From Candidatus Latescibacter anaerobius SCGC AAA252-E07 (GTDB lineage Bacteria; Latescibacterota; Latescibacteria; Latescibacterales; Latescibacteraceae), in the NCBI GenBank assembly GCA_000403035.1, contig AQSL01000104.1, forward strand, positions 1-15,750: a stretch of 15,750 nucleotides of DNA, given 5' to 3'. The notes under the pieces are model-generated. The model was not told the DNA's origin. It searched no databases and worked only from the letters and a program-made list of their open reading frames with translations. This document shows, piece by piece, positions 8,298 through 15,750 of this stretch; position 1 is the first letter of the stretch, and every line of letters begins with the position of its first letter. The position numbers and the translations under genes were made by a program.

Positions 8298-9284
8298 ATG
8301 AAAAAAAGTATCTTTATCATTCTGGTATCTGCACTTTTTACTTTAGTATCGGCAGATATTTTTGCAGAAACAAGTTTGGTCAGCGCCGAAAATAACGGCA
8401 CGGGGATTTTTCCCGACCTGACCGATTATTCATTACGTGAAGAAACCGTTGAAACGGCATATAATTCCGACATCACGATAAACAAAGCAATATGGCCGTT
8501 TGGCGACAAAGAAGAAACGGGTTCAAGTCAGGTTAAACCGAAAAGCAGCCGTAAGGCGTTCTTCCTTTCACTCATTTTACCGGGTTTGGGCGAAGCGTAT
8601 GTGGGTTCAAAACGGAGTTTTCTTTTCCTGGGTATTGAAGCATTTGCATGGTGGACGTACCTGTCCAATACCAACAAGGGAAATGACCTGGAGAATGATT
8701 ACGAAAATTACGGAGATAAATACTGGCATTATTATGATACGACGAGTTCCGCCGGAGATGAACTTAAGTACAATTACTGGGAATGGGTTAAACACGAATT
8801 CACCATTCCGGACGATATCGGTCCCGAGGATTTTGCTGAAATTAACGACCATATTGAAGAAAAAACCAAAAGCGGAGGATTTGCCTCGGTTCATAACCTG
8901 CCCTCTACAAAAACACAGCAGTATTATGAAATGATCGGAAAATATGACCAGTTCGTGTTTGGATGGGAAGACATCGATAACAATGAACTCAACCCGTCTT
9001 TAGCCGATAACGTTTATAAAGAAAATACCTCGAATATTAAATCGCCTTTACGCACAAAATACATGAAAATCCGTGGTGATTCGAATGACAAGCTGAATGC
9101 CGGACAGCGCGGTATCCACATTATGCTCATAAACAGGATACTTTCAGCTATAAATGCCGGAAGACTCGCCTATAAACATAACAAAAAACTGGATTCCGAT
9201 TTGAGTATGGTACGAATACAGTTTGTACAAAAACATATTATCGACCATGATGTCACCATGCTGACAGTAATGAAAAAATTCTGA
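8298..9284 (+). CDS. DUF5683-like exported/membrane protein, copy 1
   Basis: 328 residues with a signal peptide (MKKSIFIILVSALFTL...IFA, cut near residue 24). Residues about 85-125 carry the DUF5683-type signature: AFFLSLILPGLGEAYVG (LPGLG at 94-98), then a second hydrophobic stretch, FLFLGIEAFAWWTYL. A long polar, aromatic-rich region (about 130-270) follows, then a conserved-looking motif INRILSAINAGRL (278-290). The function of this family is not known to me; members are often encoded near cell-envelope genes. The next gene encodes a shorter relative with the same two motifs in the same order, so the two probably arose by duplication. The pair lies between two protease-propeller-barrel genes, suggesting an accessory envelope role; this is inference from position. 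I am confident that it is a real gene, and less sure of the family name. Confidence 0.72.
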   Translation: MKKSIFIILVSALFTLVSADIFAETSLVSAENNGTGIFPDLTDYSLREETVETAYNSDITINKAIWPFGDKEETGSSQVKPKSSRKAFFLSLILPGLGEAYVGSKRSFLFLGIEAFAWWTYLSNTNKGNDLENDYENYGDKYWHYYDTTSSAGDELKYNYWEWVKHEFTIPDDIGPEDFAEINDHIEEKTKSGGFASVHNLPSTKTQQYYEMIGKYDQFVFGWEDIDNNELNPSLADNVYKENTSNIKSPLRTKYMKIRGDSNDKLNAGQRGIHIMLINRILSAINAGRLAYKHNKKLDSDLSMVRIQFVQKHIIDHDVTMLTVMKKF

Positions 9285-9360
9285 TAAATGATACTTATTC
9301 CAAGAGTTAGAGATACATTTTAAAGAATTTAAGGAAGATATCAGGAGTACGGGGTACATT

Positions 9361-9987
9361 GTGAAAAAAATGGTATGGATACTAACTGTGCTGTTCATTA
9401 TGAACATTAATTTTGTTCATAGTTCGTATTCAGATGAAGGCAAAGACCATATTAAGGCATTTCTGCTGTCATTTGCGCTTCCCGGTCTCGGACAGTATTA
9501 TGCAGAATCCCCCGGTAATGCAAAAATTTTTATCGCTGTAGAGCTTGCAATATGGGGAGGGTATTATTATAATACGCTTATAAAAAAAAGTTATCGTCAG
9601 GATTACCTTTCTCAGGCGGCTTTACATGCAGGAGTGAACCCTTCGGGTTCTGGGGCGTCTTATCTGAATGCACTCGGTTATTTTGATTCCTCTTTTGAAT
9701 ATAATCAGTACCAGATGCAAGTAGATGATAATCCAAGGCTTTATACCAATAGTTTAGCGTGGAAATGGGATTCCGGAAAAGAACGTTCATATTTCAAAAA
9801 ATTAAGAGAGCGTGAACTCGACTACAAAAATTATGCAAAATACTGTATATCAGGAATCTTATTAAACCACTTTTTATCAGGACTGAATGCGGCCAAACTC
9901 GTTCAGTCAGGTAAGAAGAAAAACTCCGCTTTAACCGTAAATATTCTGGATGAAGGTCTTGCAGCATGTTATTCCTGGAGTTTCTAG
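9361..9987 (+). CDS. DUF5683-like exported/membrane protein, copy 2
   Basis: 208 residues from a GTG at 9361, with GGGG 6 bases upstream and AGGAG 13 bases upstream. An ATG at 9370 is an alternative start. The N-terminus (MVWILTVLFIMNINFVHSS) is a signal peptide or membrane anchor. AFLLSFALPGLGQYYAE (LPGLG at 40-44) and FIAVELAIWGGYYYN repeat the layout of the preceding gene's product, and LNHFLSGLNAAKL (168-180) matches its INRILSAINAGRL motif. The middle region is far shorter than in copy 1, mainly because the polar segment between the motifs is reduced. It is 76 bases after copy 1, and its stop is 4 bases before the ATG of the next gene, consistent with a shared transcript. No enzymatic motif is visible and the function is unknown. 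Confidence 0.7.
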   Translation: MKKMVWILTVLFIMNINFVHSSYSDEGKDHIKAFLLSFALPGLGQYYAESPGNAKIFIAVELAIWGGYYYNTLIKKSYRQDYLSQAALHAGVNPSGSGASYLNALGYFDSSFEYNQYQMQVDDNPRLYTNSLAWKWDSGKERSYFKKLRERELDYKNYAKYCISGILLNHFLSGLNAAKLVQSGKKKNSALTVNILDEGLAACYSWSF

Positions 9988-9991
9988 TGTT

Positions 9992-12763
9992 ATGAAAATA
10001 AGTGTAAAACATTTATGTATTTTTCTGGTAGTATTATTTCTTTTTCCCGGAAGAGGTTATGCCCAGTACTTCGGTAAAAACAAAGTAAATTATACTCCCT
10101 TTGAATGGAAGTATATTCCCACGGAACATTTCGATATATATTTCACTACAGGCGGTTATGAAACTGCCTTAATTGCCTCGGAAATTGCCGAATACTCATA
10201 TGACAGAATCTCAAAGAATTGGGATTATAATCTCAAGAAGCGTGTTCCCATACTTGTTTATAATTCCCATAATGACTTTAGCCAGACGAATGTGATAATG
10301 GAAATAATCGAAGAAGGAACCGGCGGATTCACCGAACTCTTCAAAAACCGTGTTGTCATACCATGGGAAGGTTCACTGGATAAGTTTAAACATGTCATAC
10401 ATCACGAACTCACGCATGCATTTATGTTTGACATGCTTTTTGGCAACGTTCTGGAATCGATAATGTCCAGAGACTATCTGTTCCAGATGCCTCTCTGGTT
10501 TGCCGAGGGACTTGCGGAGCATGAAAGCCAGTACTGGAGTACCGAGGCAGATATGATAGTCCGTGATGGAATTATCAACGGCTATCTCCCGGATGTCCAG
10601 AATATCTGGGGCGGCTATCTTGTTTATAAAGGCGGCGAATCATTCTTTAAATTCATTCAAAGCGAATACGGCACTTCAGAAAAATGGATTGCCGGTGAAA
10701 TTCTTCGTTCGCTGAAAACAACAAAAAATGTCGAAAAATCATATAAAGATGTTACGGGAAAAAGTCTCGAGGATCTTTCCAAAGAATGGCACAGAAAACT
10801 TCGCGCTGAACATTGGCCGGATGTGAAAGACCGTGAGATCCCCGAAGATTTTGCGACCAGGCTGACCGATCACACAGAACTGGCAAATTACTTAAATATG
10901 AATCCGACCTTTAATCCCACCGGAGACAGGATAGCTTTTTTAACCGATCGAAACGATTATAAAGAAATAATGATACTGAGCGCCATTGACGGTCGAGTAC
11001 TGGATACCGTGGTTAAAGGCGAAAAAGCCGGTGAATATGAAGAAATGCACTGGTCGCGAGGAGGTATAACATGGTCTCCGGATGGAAAAATGATAGCGTA
11101 TTCGACAAAATCAGGCAAACGTGATGCTATTCATATAAGTAAAGTTGAGTATGGCGGTTATGAAAAGTTACTAAAACCGGAAATGGATGCAATTTATTCA
11201 CCTGACTGGTCTCCGGACGGCAGCAAGATCCTTTTCTGCGGAATAAAGGATGGCAAACTTGACCTGTTTACGGTAGATATTGAATCTGAGAAGTATGAGC
11301 GGCTTACCGACGACTTTTTCGATGAGTTCAATCCGCGATGGAGTCCTGACGGCGAAAAGATTGTATTTGCATCGGACAGAGCCGATTCGCCGTACGAATA
11401 CACAATCAATGATATGAATGAAGCATATGATATTTTCACCATGAATGCCGACGGTTCTGATATTGAACGAATAACGACAAATCCCTTTAATGACAGAAAT
11501 CCGGACTGGTCACCCGATGGTAAAAACATAGTTTTCACCTCGGATAGAAACGGTATTGTCAATCTGTATTGTGTCGATCTTGAAGAGATGATCATTAAGC
11601 CACTGACAAACCTCCTGACCGGGGCATCATCACCATGTTGGTCTCCTGACGGTACCAAAATTGCTTTCACCTGTTTCGAAGAAGGCGGCTGGGATATCTA
11701 TTTATTGAAACGTCCTTTAAAACGCGAAATCGAAATCGAAGATATTTCTCCGACATCTTATAGAAGCGAGACCCTGCAAGCTTTTTCCGAAAACATTGAA
11801 GACTCAACAAGCGTTATCCTCAAGGATACCGGAACAGGACATCAATTGGCGGCGAACCGGATTACGTCAAAGCCCTATAGAATAAAATTTTCTCCTGATA
11901 TGTTCAATGCATTTGCAAGTTATAACACTTTCATGGGCTTCGGCGGTATGGGACAGATTTCTCTATCGGATATTATGGGTAACCACAGGATAAACCTTGC
12001 CGGAAATCTTTACTACTCTCTTGAGGAAAGTAACATTTTAACTTCATATTACTATTTAAAAAGACAGACAAATTTCGGTTTTGCACTTTTCCACTTTAAG
12101 AATTATTACCGCTCCTACAACTGGGATATTTTCAGTGACAGAACCTATGGCGGTTCTATGATGGCATCGAGGCCTTTCAGTAAGTTTACCCGCATGGACC
12201 TTTCATTAAATATTTTGAATATCCAGAGAGAATCATATAAAACGACTTATTTCAATTACTATGATAGATATTATCCCGCTTACGAATCACAGAAACTCGA
12301 CGGTATACGTTCTATGAACATTGAATCGGAACTTATCCATGATACTACTTTATGGACATATACCGGTCCTGCCAATGGATCACGTTATAAATTCAATATT
12401 GAATATAGTCCTCCTATCGAGTCTAACGATCTTGACTATACGACATTAGAATTAGACTATCGCAAGTACTTCAGGTTCGGAAGAAATTATAATTTTATCA
12501 CCCGTTTCAGCGGCGGAACAAGTTTTGGCAATAAACCGAGGATATTTTTTCTCGGCGGTACTGATGCCTGGCTCAATGCACGTATTGCATCTATTCCGGA
12601 ATATTTGGAAACCAGACATGATTTCTTTTTTGCCAGGTACCCTTCACCTCTCAGAGGATTTAAATACTACGAAGAATATGGCAGTAAATATTTTCTGACA
12701 AACTTCGAATTCCGCTTCCCCTTCATAAGATATCTTGCTCTGGGATGGCCATTCTTTTCTTAA
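9992..12763 (+). CDS. Second peptidase MA-like / TolB-propeller / outer-membrane barrel protein, with shortened barrel
   Basis: 923 residues from the ATG at 9992, which gives a clean signal peptide (MKISVKHLCIFLVVLFLF...GYA, then QYF). A longer reading from 9950 would overlap the previous gene and bury the signal peptide. The protease domain has an intact HELTH (138-142) and WFAEG (Glu172), spaced more tightly than in the paralogue at 5044. Well-preserved propeller repeats follow: TWSPDGKMIAYS, DWSPDGSKILF, RWSPDGEKIVFASD, DWSPDGKNIVFTSD and CWSPDGTKIAF, spread over about 300-560. The barrel-like part (about 640-923) contains GFGGMGQISLSD, LGGTDAWLN and PLRGFKYY (RGF at 888-890), typical of Omp85-like surface-antigen barrels. 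It then ends after EFRFPFIRYLALGWPFFS, only 33 residues past RGF. The paralogue has 127 residues after its RGY, so about four C-terminal strands and the terminal beta-signal are missing here. A terminator follows at once. It could be a truncated but expressed protein, a decaying gene, or a sequence error. Confidence 0.77.
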   Translation: MKISVKHLCIFLVVLFLFPGRGYAQYFGKNKVNYTPFEWKYIPTEHFDIYFTTGGYETALIASEIAEYSYDRISKNWDYNLKKRVPILVYNSHNDFSQTNVIMEIIEEGTGGFTELFKNRVVIPWEGSLDKFKHVIHHELTHAFMFDMLFGNVLESIMSRDYLFQMPLWFAEGLAEHESQYWSTEADMIVRDGIINGYLPDVQNIWGGYLVYKGGESFFKFIQSEYGTSEKWIAGEILRSLKTTKNVEKSYKDVTGKSLEDLSKEWHRKLRAEHWPDVKDREIPEDFATRLTDHTELANYLNMNPTFNPTGDRIAFLTDRNDYKEIMILSAIDGRVLDTVVKGEKAGEYEEMHWSRGGITWSPDGKMIAYSTKSGKRDAIHISKVEYGGYEKLLKPEMDAIYSPDWSPDGSKILFCGIKDGKLDLFTVDIESEKYERLTDDFFDEFNPRWSPDGEKIVFASDRADSPYEYTINDMNEAYDIFTMNADGSDIERITTNPFNDRNPDWSPDGKNIVFTSDRNGIVNLYCVDLEEMIIKPLTNLLTGASSPCWSPDGTKIAFTCFEEGGWDIYLLKRPLKREIEIEDISPTSYRSETLQAFSENIEDSTSVILKDTGTGHQLAANRITSKPYRIKFSPDMFNAFASYNTFMGFGGMGQISLSDIMGNHRINLAGNLYYSLEESNILTSYYYLKRQTNFGFALFHFKNYYRSYNWDIFSDRTYGGSMMASRPFSKFTRMDLSLNILNIQRESYKTTYFNYYDRYYPAYESQKLDGIRSMNIESELIHDTTLWTYTGPANGSRYKFNIEYSPPIESNDLDYTTLELDYRKYFRFGRNYNFITRFSGGTSFGNKPRIFFLGGTDAWLNARIASIPEYLETRHDFFFARYPSPLRGFKYYEEYGSKYFLTNFEFRFPFIRYLALGWPFFS

Positions 12764-12807
12764 TTATTGGCTGCGGACTGCAACAGAAATAATGAGGCTT
12801 TTTTTAG

Positions 12808-12843
12808 AAGGGCGGCGAAAAAGTCCTTTTTCACCGCCCTTTT
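12808..12843 (+). terminator. Rho-independent terminator of the + strand block
   Basis: An AAGGGCGG...CCGCCCTT stem, extended inward by GAAAAA/TTTTTC with one C-A mismatch and a GTCC loop (12808-12841), runs into TTTT at 12840-12843. It starts 44 bases after the last + strand stop. On the minus strand the stem is not followed by a T run, so it serves mainly the + strand transcript. The rest of the 214-base convergent gap (12764-12977) holds one further small hairpin and no gene. Confidence 0.85.
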
Positions 12844-12877
12844 AAGGTGTATTAAAATGAGTGTTTCAGATACGCCA

Positions 12878-12903
12878 TCCGGATATGGTATTTTTTATCC
12901 GGA
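12878..12903. repeat. Perfect 8-bp inverted repeat in the convergent intergenic gap
   Basis: TCCGGATA and TATCCGGA are separated by 10 bases (loop TGGTATTTTT). It lies between the + strand terminator and the cysK stop. Neither strand has a T run directly after the stem, so it is not a standard terminator. It may be a weak RNA 3'-end structure for the cysK transcript or a chance palindrome. Confidence 0.45.
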
Positions 12904-12977
12904 GTAAAAAATCTTTCTTATCTCTTTTGCCGGCAGATTTTATGGTATGATTCATACAATTGCTGCATTTCATAGCG

Positions 12978-13904
12978 TTATTCATCTTCGTTCTCAAATA
13001 GCCATGTACTCAGGTATCGCTCACCTGTGTCGGGAAGCATGACCACGATAAACTTGCCGGCACTTTCCGGCCGTTTAGCCACTTCGATACCCGCCCAGAG
13101 AGCGGCACCAGCGGAAATACCGGCCAGAATACCTTCCTCTCGTGCAAGTCTTCGCGACATGGCACCGGCATCCTCATGCTTTACCCGTATGACCTCGTCC
13201 ACCACATCCATGTTAAGGACGTTTGGAATGAATCCGGCACCGATACCCTGTATTTTGTGGGAATCCGGTTTCCCGCCGCTCAAAACCGGCGAATCGTCGG
13301 GCTCAATTGCGATGATGGTAATCGAAGGGTTTCTCTTTTTCAGGATTTCCCCAACACCGGTGATGGTACCGCCTGTTCCAACACCGGCAACAAATATATC
13401 CACTTCACCGTTGGTATCACGCCATATTTCTTCCGCCGTAGTTTTACGGTGAATTTCAGGATTGGCCGGATTGTCGAATTGCTGGGGCATAAATGCACCC
13501 TCTATCAAGTTAAGTATTTCCTGTGCTTTTTCAATCGCCCCTTTCATCCCTTCTGATGCCGGAGTCAGCACCACTTCCGCACCGAAAATCTTCAGGAGTT
13601 TCCTTCGCTCGATACTCATACTCTCAGGCATGGTCAAAATCACCCTGTAACCTCGCGAAGCGCACACAAACATCAGGGCGATTCCGGTGTTTCCCGATGT
13701 CGGCTCCACGATTACGCTGCCAGGGCCGATTTTACCCTGTCTTTCAGCTTCGATAATCATACTCAGGCCGATGCGATCCTTAACCGAAGACATCGGATTG
13801 AAGGATTCAAGTTTAACCGCTATTCTTACGTCGTTTTCGTTTATACGATTGAGCATCACCAATGGTGTATTGCCGATTGTCTCTGTAATATCCTTATATA
13901 TCAT
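12978..13904 (-). CDS. cysK: Cysteine synthase (O-acetylserine sulfhydrylase)
   Basis: 308 residues, the usual length for CysK. The enzyme makes L-cysteine from O-acetylserine and sulfide in the cytoplasm using pyridoxal phosphate. Visible motifs are TIGNTPLV at the N-terminus, NPMSSVKDRIG with the PLP-binding Lys42, EPTSGNTG (substrate/PLP loop, TSGNTG at 69-74), the phosphate-binding GVGTGGT (about 174-180) and LPDTGERYLST near the C-terminus. The start at 13904 is chosen because AAGGAG (minus strand, 13911-13916) lies 6 bases before it and the conserved MIYKDITETIGNTP begins there; the open frame runs 22 codons further upstream without support. It is the third gene of metX-metW-cysK, 19 bases after metW. 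CysM and cystathionine beta-synthase cores share this fold, but the motifs fit CysK best. Use of O-acetylhomoserine, the product of the neighbouring MetX, cannot be judged from sequence. Confidence 0.93.
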   Translation of the reverse strand: MIYKDITETIGNTPLVMLNRINENDVRIAVKLESFNPMSSVKDRIGLSMIIEAERQGKIGPGSVIVEPTSGNTGIALMFVCASRGYRVILTMPESMSIERRKLLKIFGAEVVLTPASEGMKGAIEKAQEILNLIEGAFMPQQFDNPANPEIHRKTTAEEIWRDTNGEVDIFVAGVGTGGTITGVGEILKKRNPSITIIAIEPDDSPVLSGGKPDSHKIQGIGAGFIPNVLNMDVVDEVIRVKHEDAGAMSRRLAREEGILAGISAGAALWAGIEVAKRPESAGKFIVVMLPDTGERYLSTWLFENEDE

Positions 13905-13910
13905 TTGTTT

Positions 13911-13916
13911 CTCCTT
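13911..13916 (-). promoter_or_regulatory. Shine-Dalgarno site deciding the cysK start
   Basis: AAGGAG on the minus strand lies 6 bases before the ATG at 13902-13904 and fixes the start of cysK there. It is inside the short metW-cysK gap, and no promoter is visible between the two genes. Confidence 0.8.
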
Positions 13917-13923
13917 CATATTA

Positions 13924-14544
13924 TCAACTTTTGAGAACAAACATCCCGTTAAGAGCAAGCATATTTGCAAAAGGATGCCATAATGCAGAGTTCCTCCATT
14001 TGCCCGCTATAAAATATTCCTCACGAATAATTGATATGTTTTCAGACAGGCAAAAATCCGTGAAATCACGAATGGTGAGCTGATGGATGTTAGGTGTGTT
14101 GTACCATTCAAAAGGTAAAGCGGATGACTTCGGCATTCGTCCCTTGAAGAGCAGACTCATTCTGAGAAACCAATGACCAAAATTAGGAAATCCAACAATT
14201 CCATATCTGCCAACCCTGAGCATTTCACGGATAATTTTCTCGGGTTTTTTAATAACCTGAAGCGTCTGGTTCAGGATAACATAATCATAGGAATCGTCTA
14301 AGAAATCTCCGAGACCCTCATCCAGATCATCTTGGGACACTGACAGCCCCCGTTCCACGCACAATATAAGGTTGTGCTCATCAATATCGATGCCACAGCC
14401 CATAACTCCTTTCTTTTCAATTAGCCGGCCAAGTAGAGAGCCGTCACCGCACCCTAAATCCAGAACATGTGAACCCTCGGGAACTATCTCCGTTATGAGA
14501 TCGCGGTCGGCACGTATAAGCTGTTCAATTTGTTGATCCGTCAT
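13924..14544 (-). CDS. metW: Methionine biosynthesis protein MetW
   Basis: 206 residues, a typical MetW length. MetW is a methyltransferase-fold protein almost always encoded beside metX and associated with the homoserine acyltransferase step; its exact role in most bacteria is unsettled. The sequence shows the class I SAM-binding motif HVLDLGCGDGSLL (about 26-38), an acidic GIDIDE at the end of the next strand, then YDYVILNQTLQVIKKP and VGFPNFGHW, all typical of the family. PFEWYNTPNIHQLT is another MetW hallmark. Its ATG overlaps the metX stop (ATGA), so translation is probably coupled. A GA-rich stretch (AGGAAAG) inside the metX end may act as a weak ribosome site. Confidence 0.93.
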   Translation of the reverse strand: MTDQQIEQLIRADRDLITEIVPEGSHVLDLGCGDGSLLGRLIEKKGVMGCGIDIDEHNLILCVERGLSVSQDDLDEGLGDFLDDSYDYVILNQTLQVIKKPEKIIREMLRVGRYGIVGFPNFGHWFLRMSLLFKGRMPKSSALPFEWYNTPNIHQLTIRDFTDFCLSENISIIREEYFIAGKWRNSALWHPFANMLALNGMFVLKS

Positions 14545-15683
14545 ATGTCTTTCTTTCCTACACTGTCGAGAAAAGGAACGATTATTCGCTTGAGCTGCTC
14601 ATACTCTACCAAAAATGCATCATGGCCATACGGTGAATCGATTTCAATAAAGGATACATCCTTCTTGTTATGCTTGAGTGCGCGCACCATCTCCCGGGAC
14701 TGCTCAGACGGGAAAAGCCAGTCGGAGCTATAGGAAACAAACAGGTATTTGGCCTTAACGACTGCAAATGCTTCATCGAGACTTCCATAGCTTCTTGCAA
14801 TATCGAAATAGTCCATAGCCTTGGTTATATACAGATAACTGTTTGCATCGAACCGCTCGATAAATCTTTTCCCCTGATGTTGCAGGTACGATTCAATCGC
14901 AAACTCGGTGGCTAAATCATAACTGAATCGGTCTGCAGATTGAAGCCGACGACCAAACCGTGAATCCATGGACAAATCTGACAAATAGGTGATATGTCCT
15001 ATCATCCGGGCTATCGCAAGACCCTGTACAGGTCCCGGTGTATCGCAGTAATACCCGTTTATCCAGCCGGGATCACTCGTAATGGCATTACGTCCCACGG
15101 CATTGAAGGCCAAAGCCTGAGCTGAAAGCCTCGAACACGAAGCGATACATATTGCCGAGCGGGTCATTTCAGGAAACCTGAGAGTCCATTCAAGAACCTG
15201 GAAGCCGCCCATGGAACCACCTGCAAGAGAGTAAAGCTGTGATATTCCCAGATGATCTATAAGTTTTTTTTGCGCCTCCACCATATCACCGATGGTTGTG
15301 ATGGGGAAATCCAGGGAATAGGGTTTTTCTGTTTTCGGGTTTATGGAACTCGGGCCTGTGGTACCCTTGCACCCGCCGATTATATTGGAGCAGATAACCC
15401 AGTATTTCCTCGTGTCGAATCCCTTCCCCGGACCTATCATCTCATCCCACCAGCCGATTCGTTTGTCATTTGGATGGTGGTATCCCGCAGCATGAGCGTC
15501 CCCGGAAAGGGCGTGCAGAATAAGAATAGCATTGGACTTGTCTTCATTCGGCTCGCCATATGTTTCATACACAATATCAACAGGGCCGAGCGTATGTCCC
15601 GATTCGAGCTTCATGGGATTTTCCATGCCCGCAAATGTGAATCGCTGCTCTTTTACCAAACCCACAGAATTTCTGTCCATCAT
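14541..15683 (-). CDS. metX: Homoserine O-acyltransferase (annotated as O-acetyltransferase)
   Basis: 380 residues, normal for MetX. This alpha/beta hydrolase-fold enzyme activates homoserine by O-acylation in the first committed step of methionine synthesis. The nucleophile sits in AGGSMGG (Ser157). The acid is in SSDWLFPSEQ (Asp321) and the base in PYGHDAFL (His354), completing the catalytic triad. Other family signatures are LHALSGDAHAAG, GWWDEMIGPGKGFDT and SNIIGGCKGTTGPSS. Two ATG codons are adjacent (15683 and 15680); I use the first, and the true start may be either. The upstream ribosome site is weak (TGGAACAAAG). The acyl donor is usually acetyl-CoA, but some MetX proteins use succinyl-CoA, and I cannot decide between them here. 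It is the first gene of metX-metW-cysK, with a strong promoter just upstream. Confidence 0.94.
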   Translation of the reverse strand: MMDRNSVGLVKEQRFTFAGMENPMKLESGHTLGPVDIVYETYGEPNEDKSNAILILHALSGDAHAAGYHHPNDKRIGWWDEMIGPGKGFDTRKYWVICSNIIGGCKGTTGPSSINPKTEKPYSLDFPITTIGDMVEAQKKLIDHLGISQLYSLAGGSMGGFQVLEWTLRFPEMTRSAICIASCSRLSAQALAFNAVGRNAITSDPGWINGYYCDTPGPVQGLAIARMIGHITYLSDLSMDSRFGRRLQSADRFSYDLATEFAIESYLQHQGKRFIERFDANSYLYITKAMDYFDIARSYGSLDEAFAVVKAKYLFVSYSSDWLFPSEQSREMVRALKHNKKDVSFIEIDSPYGHDAFLVEYEQLKRIIVPFLDSVGKKDI

Positions 15684-15719
15684 CTTTGTTCCATATAAAA
15701 CTTATAAGTCCTGTGAAAA

Positions 15720-15748
15720 ACTATACGGTTTATGATGTAAGCTGTCAA
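15720..15748 (-). promoter_or_regulatory. Sigma70-type promoter of the metX operon
   Basis: On the minus strand TTGACA (15743-15748) is followed after exactly 17 bases by TATAGT (15720-15725). The predicted transcript start near 15713 leaves a leader of about 30 bases, too short for a SAM riboswitch. An operator could still overlap it, and the region further upstream is outside the window. Confidence 0.8.
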
Positions 15749-15750
15749 GG

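Noticed and set aside
9950..9991. Start of the second fusion protein at the ATG at 9950
   Set aside because: It overlaps the end of the preceding gene and puts 14 unrelated residues before a clean signal peptide that begins at the ATG at 9992.
11194..11670. 158-residue minus-strand open frame with repeated PSGDQ
   Set aside because: The repetition is the reverse reading of the WSPDG repeats of the propeller on the other strand.
12764..12807. Frameshifted continuation of the shortened barrel
   Set aside because: The other two forward frames read LNYWLRTATEIMR and LIIGCGLQQK-stop, neither resembling the strands that follow the RGY motif in the paralogue.
12878..12903. Terminator for the minus-strand cysK operon
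   Set aside because: The inverted repeat is perfect but no T run follows the stem on the minus strand.
13027..13452. 141-residue plus-strand open frame opposite cysK
   Set aside because: Antisense to a clear, conserved cysK; its composition (Pro/Thr/Ser-rich) is that of a shadow frame.
15684..15713. SAM riboswitch before metX
   Set aside because: The leader predicted from the promoter is about 30 bases, too short for any known SAM riboswitch, and no such fold is visible.

Overview
The window looks like a chromosomal segment from a Gram-negative bacterium with an outer membrane and a type IX secretion system (T9SS), most likely a member of the FCB (Fibrobacterota-Chlorobiota-Bacteroidota) superphylum or a related candidate phylum. 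The evidence is a PorU C-terminus next to a PorV-like protein, and 'YPNP' T9SS-type C-terminal sorting domains on two proteins. There are also long exported proteins with predicted C-terminal outer-membrane barrels. The exact phylum cannot be fixed from the sequence alone. I see no mobile element, tRNA, rRNA or CRISPR array.

Left block (1-12763, + strand): seven genes in one direction with short gaps or overlaps. In order they are: the C-terminal part of porU (sortase of the T9SS, cut by the window edge); porV; a secreted M6/immune-inhibitor-A-like protein whose zinc motif is destroyed, followed by FG-GAP/VCBS-like repeats and a T9SS sorting domain; a 1039-residue fusion of a peptidase-MA-like metalloprotease, a TolB/PD40 propeller and an Omp85-like barrel; two small divergent DUF5683-like exported/membrane proteins in tandem; and a second protease-propeller-barrel fusion whose barrel stops about 94 residues early. 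A strong hairpin with a T run follows and ends the block.

Right block (12978-15750, - strand): a convergent operon metX-metW-cysK for sulfur amino acid synthesis. metX and metW overlap by an ATGA, metW and cysK are 19 bases apart, and a near-perfect sigma70-type promoter (TTGACA, 17 bases, TATAGT) lies just upstream of metX at the very edge of the window.

How the genes may work together: PorU and PorV form the outer-membrane attachment step of the T9SS, which cleaves and anchors proteins with C-terminal sorting domains. The M6-like pseudoprotease encoded next carries such a domain and is a plausible substrate. The two protease-propeller-barrel proteins and the DUF5683 pair suggest a cell-envelope processing or display module co-transcribed with the sortase. 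This grouping is the most unusual thing in the window, and its function is inference from gene order and domain content only. The met/cys operon appears to be ordinary metabolism and unrelated.
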